Assembly: GCA_030066475.1 (NCBI GenBank)
Contig: JASJBO010000362.1
Coordinates: 1 to 7,353 of the forward strand
Origin: Myxococcota bacterium
GTDB lineage: Bacteria > Myxococcota_A > UBA9160 > PR03
DNA: 7,353 bases
Direction: 5' to 3'
Of the stretch, positions 6,154 through 7,353 are shown piece after piece. Position 1 is the first letter of the stretch; each line of letters starts with the position of its first letter. The position numbers and the translations under genes are program-made. A model generated the notes under the pieces. The model was not told where the DNA came from, did not search any database, and saw nothing but the letters and a program-made list of their open reading frames with translations.

Positions 6154-7353
6154 GTCGCGTCCCCCAGCGAGAGCTTCGGTCCCTCGAGCCCGAGCTCCCG
6201 GCCGAGCCGCGCCGTCTTCTCGCGCGAGAGCCGCAGCAGGTCGTCGGGCGACAGGCGCCGCTCGCCGGTCGCTGCATCTACCGCGGCCGTGCGCTCCGTG
6301 CAGCAGTAGCAGGGGTCGACCGCCGCGAGGATGATCGTGGCGTCGGCGACGTCGTGGCCCAGCACGGTGGTCCGGTTGGTCGGGACGTTCATGTAGCTCG
6401 GCGCGCGGACCTTGTGCCGAACCGGGCGGTTGCTGCCATCGCTGCGGATGTAGTGGAACACCTCGCCCCGCGGCGCCTCGTAGTGGCCGATTCCCTCGCC
6501 CGGCGGCACGCGCCGGGGCCGCGAGTCGATGGGGCCCGCCACCGTCTTCAGCCGCTCCACGCACTGCTCGATGATCCGCACCGACTCGAAGGCCTCGAGG
6601 ATCCGGACGACGACCTTGTCGAACACGTCGCCCGCGGTGCGCAGGACCACGTTCCACTCGACCGCGGGATAGGCCGCCTGCGGATGGTCGCGGCGCACGT
6701 CGATGTCGACGCCGGAGGCGCGCGCCGTCGGCCCCAGGGCCCCGTAGGCGAGGGCCTGCTCCTGCGTCAGCACGCCGATCCCCTCGGTGCGCGCGTGCAC
6801 CAGCGGGTCGTCCATCACGGCGGCCCGGAACAGCTCGAGCGGGCGGCGCAGGCCGCCCACCATGCGCGCGACGGTCGGCAGGTCGTCGCGCTGGATGTCG
6901 CGGTGCACGCCGCCCGGCTTCATCATGCCGTAGTGGTTGCGGTTGCCCGTGACCGCCTCGAGCACGTCGAGCACGTCCTCGCGATGGCGCCAGGCCCACA
7001 TCCACAGCGTGTTGAAGCCGAGGAAGTGCCCGGCCAGGCCGAGCCAGAGCAGGTGCGAGTGGATGCGCTCGAGCTCGGCGATGGTGGTGCGGATGTAGAG
7101 GGCGCGCTCGGGGACCTCGATCGAGCCCGCGTCCTCGATCGCCTGCGCGCAGGCCAGCGGGTGCGAGGTGGAGCAGATGCCGCAGATGCGCTCCACCAGG
7201 AAGATGGTCTCCTCGAAGTCCTTCGACTCCGAGAGCTTCTCGATGCCGCGGTGGTTGTAGCCGAGCTCGATGTCGAGCCCGACGACCCGCTCGCCCTCCA
7301 CGTGGAGCTTGAAGAACTCCGGCTCCTCCTGGAGGGCGTGGTAGGGGCCGATC
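6150..7353 (-). CDS. Group 4 [NiFe]-hydrogenase large subunit, HycE/MbhL-like (5' end truncated by window)
   Basis: The catalytic subunit, carrying the NiFe(CN)2CO site. 400 residues are visible and the frame is open at 7353. An in-frame GTG at 7301 is internal, because the 17 residues before it read IGPYHALQEEPEFFKLH, which matches the conserved start of NuoD/HycE domains. Then come LGYNHRGIEKL, the L1 motif ERICGICSTSH (Cys57 and Cys60 of the visible part), MKPGGVHRDI, GPTARASGVDID, and the L2 motif DPCYCCTER (Cys348, Cys351 plus an extra Cys350). All four nickel-ligating cysteines are present, which NuoD lacks, so H2 chemistry is likely. A 46-residue tail follows Arg354, at the place where HycE is cleaved by HycI, suggesting maturation by an endopeptidase. 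Whether a NuoC-like domain is fused at the N terminus cannot be seen. The TGA overlaps the next gene's GTG. Confidence 0.95.
   Translation of the reverse strand, partial: IGPYHALQEEPEFFKLHVEGERVVGLDIELGYNHRGIEKLSESKDFEETIFLVERICGICSTSHPLACAQAIEDAGSIEVPERALYIRTTIAELERIHSHLLWLGLAGHFLGFNTLWMWAWRHREDVLDVLEAVTGNRNHYGMMKPGGVHRDIQRDDLPTVARMVGGLRRPLELFRAAVMDDPLVHARTEGIGVLTQEQALAYGALGPTARASGVDIDVRRDHPQAAYPAVEWNVVLRTAGDVFDKVVVRILEAFESVRIIEQCVERLKTVAGPIDSRPRRVPPGEGIGHYEAPRGEVFHYIRSDGSNRPVRHKVRAPSYMNVPTNRTTVLGHDVADATIILAAVDPCYCCTERTAAVDAATGERRLSPDDLLRLSREKTARLGRELGLEGPKLSLGDAT
6160..6165 (-). promoter_or_regulatory. Ribosome binding site deciding the NuoL-like subunit start
   Basis: GGGGGA on the minus strand, six bases before the GTG at 6153 and inside the last codons of the hydrogenase large subunit. 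Together with the GTGA overlap it fixes a start in a frame that stays open for a further 284 codons upstream. Confidence 0.65.

Noticed and set aside
3749..6277. Minus-strand extension of the mrpB frame through the MbhDE and antiporter genes, giving an open frame of about 1000 codons
   Set aside because: The extension is out of frame with two unmistakable genes and reads as arginine/glycine-rich nonsense until the mrpB start; not a fusion protein.
4384..6309. Long plus-strand open frame of 641 codons opposite the NuoL-like gene
   Set aside because: The translation is Arg/Gln/Glu/His-rich low-complexity sequence with no recognisable domain; it is an antisense shadow expected at very high GC, where stop codons are rare.
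6154..7005. Possible N-terminal extension of the NuoL-like protein into the hydrogenase gene
   Set aside because: The added residues are non-conserved shadow sequence and the GTG at 6153 has a stop overlap and a ribosome binding site.

Overview
The window is a single minus-strand operon segment running from position 7353 down to 1, with no non-coding stretch longer than 16 bases. It encodes most of a membrane-bound, ion-translocating [NiFe]-hydrogenase of group 4, the Mbh, Mrp-linked or formate-hydrogenlyase-like superfamily. Base composition is very GC-rich (roughly 70% by eye) and GTG starts are used. Operon style and gene content fit a high-GC bacterium that is anaerobic or facultatively anaerobic. 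The sequence alone does not name the phylum. No rRNA, tRNA, mobile element or CRISPR is present.

In order of transcription the genes are: the hydrogenase large subunit (its 5' end lies beyond 7353); a NuoL/MrpA-N-like antiporter subunit of 612 aa; a fused MbhD-MbhE protein equivalent to the C-terminal part of MrpA; MrpB; MrpC; MrpD; MrpE; MrpF; MrpG; and a NuoI/HycF/MbhN-like 2[4Fe-4S] ferredoxin subunit (its 3' end lies beyond position 1). Six of the nine junctions are overlaps of 4 or 8 bases. The other three are gaps of 2, 12 and 16 bases. Transcription and translation are therefore probably tightly coupled, and there is no room for an internal terminator.

How the parts would work together, by analogy with Pyrococcus Mbh and Thermococcus Mfh-Mnh complexes: electrons pass through the iron-sulfur subunit (and a NuoB-like small subunit not in the window) to the NiFe site in the large subunit, where protons are reduced to H2 or H2 is oxidised. 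The energy drives ion movement through the complete Mrp-type module. Both CxxC pairs of the NiFe site are intact, so this looks like a true hydrogenase and not a Nuo or MBX/MBS-type relative.

The most notable points are: the whole Mrp module sits between the large-subunit and ferredoxin genes; the equivalent of MrpA is split into an antiporter gene and an MbhDE gene; the otherwise conserved TM5 glutamate is absent from the NuoL-like subunit; a third cysteine lies inside the C-terminal NiFe motif; and a HycE-like C-terminal tail probably requires proteolytic maturation. The small subunit, the NuoC-like and NuoH-like subunits and the electron-donor module must lie outside the window, if present.
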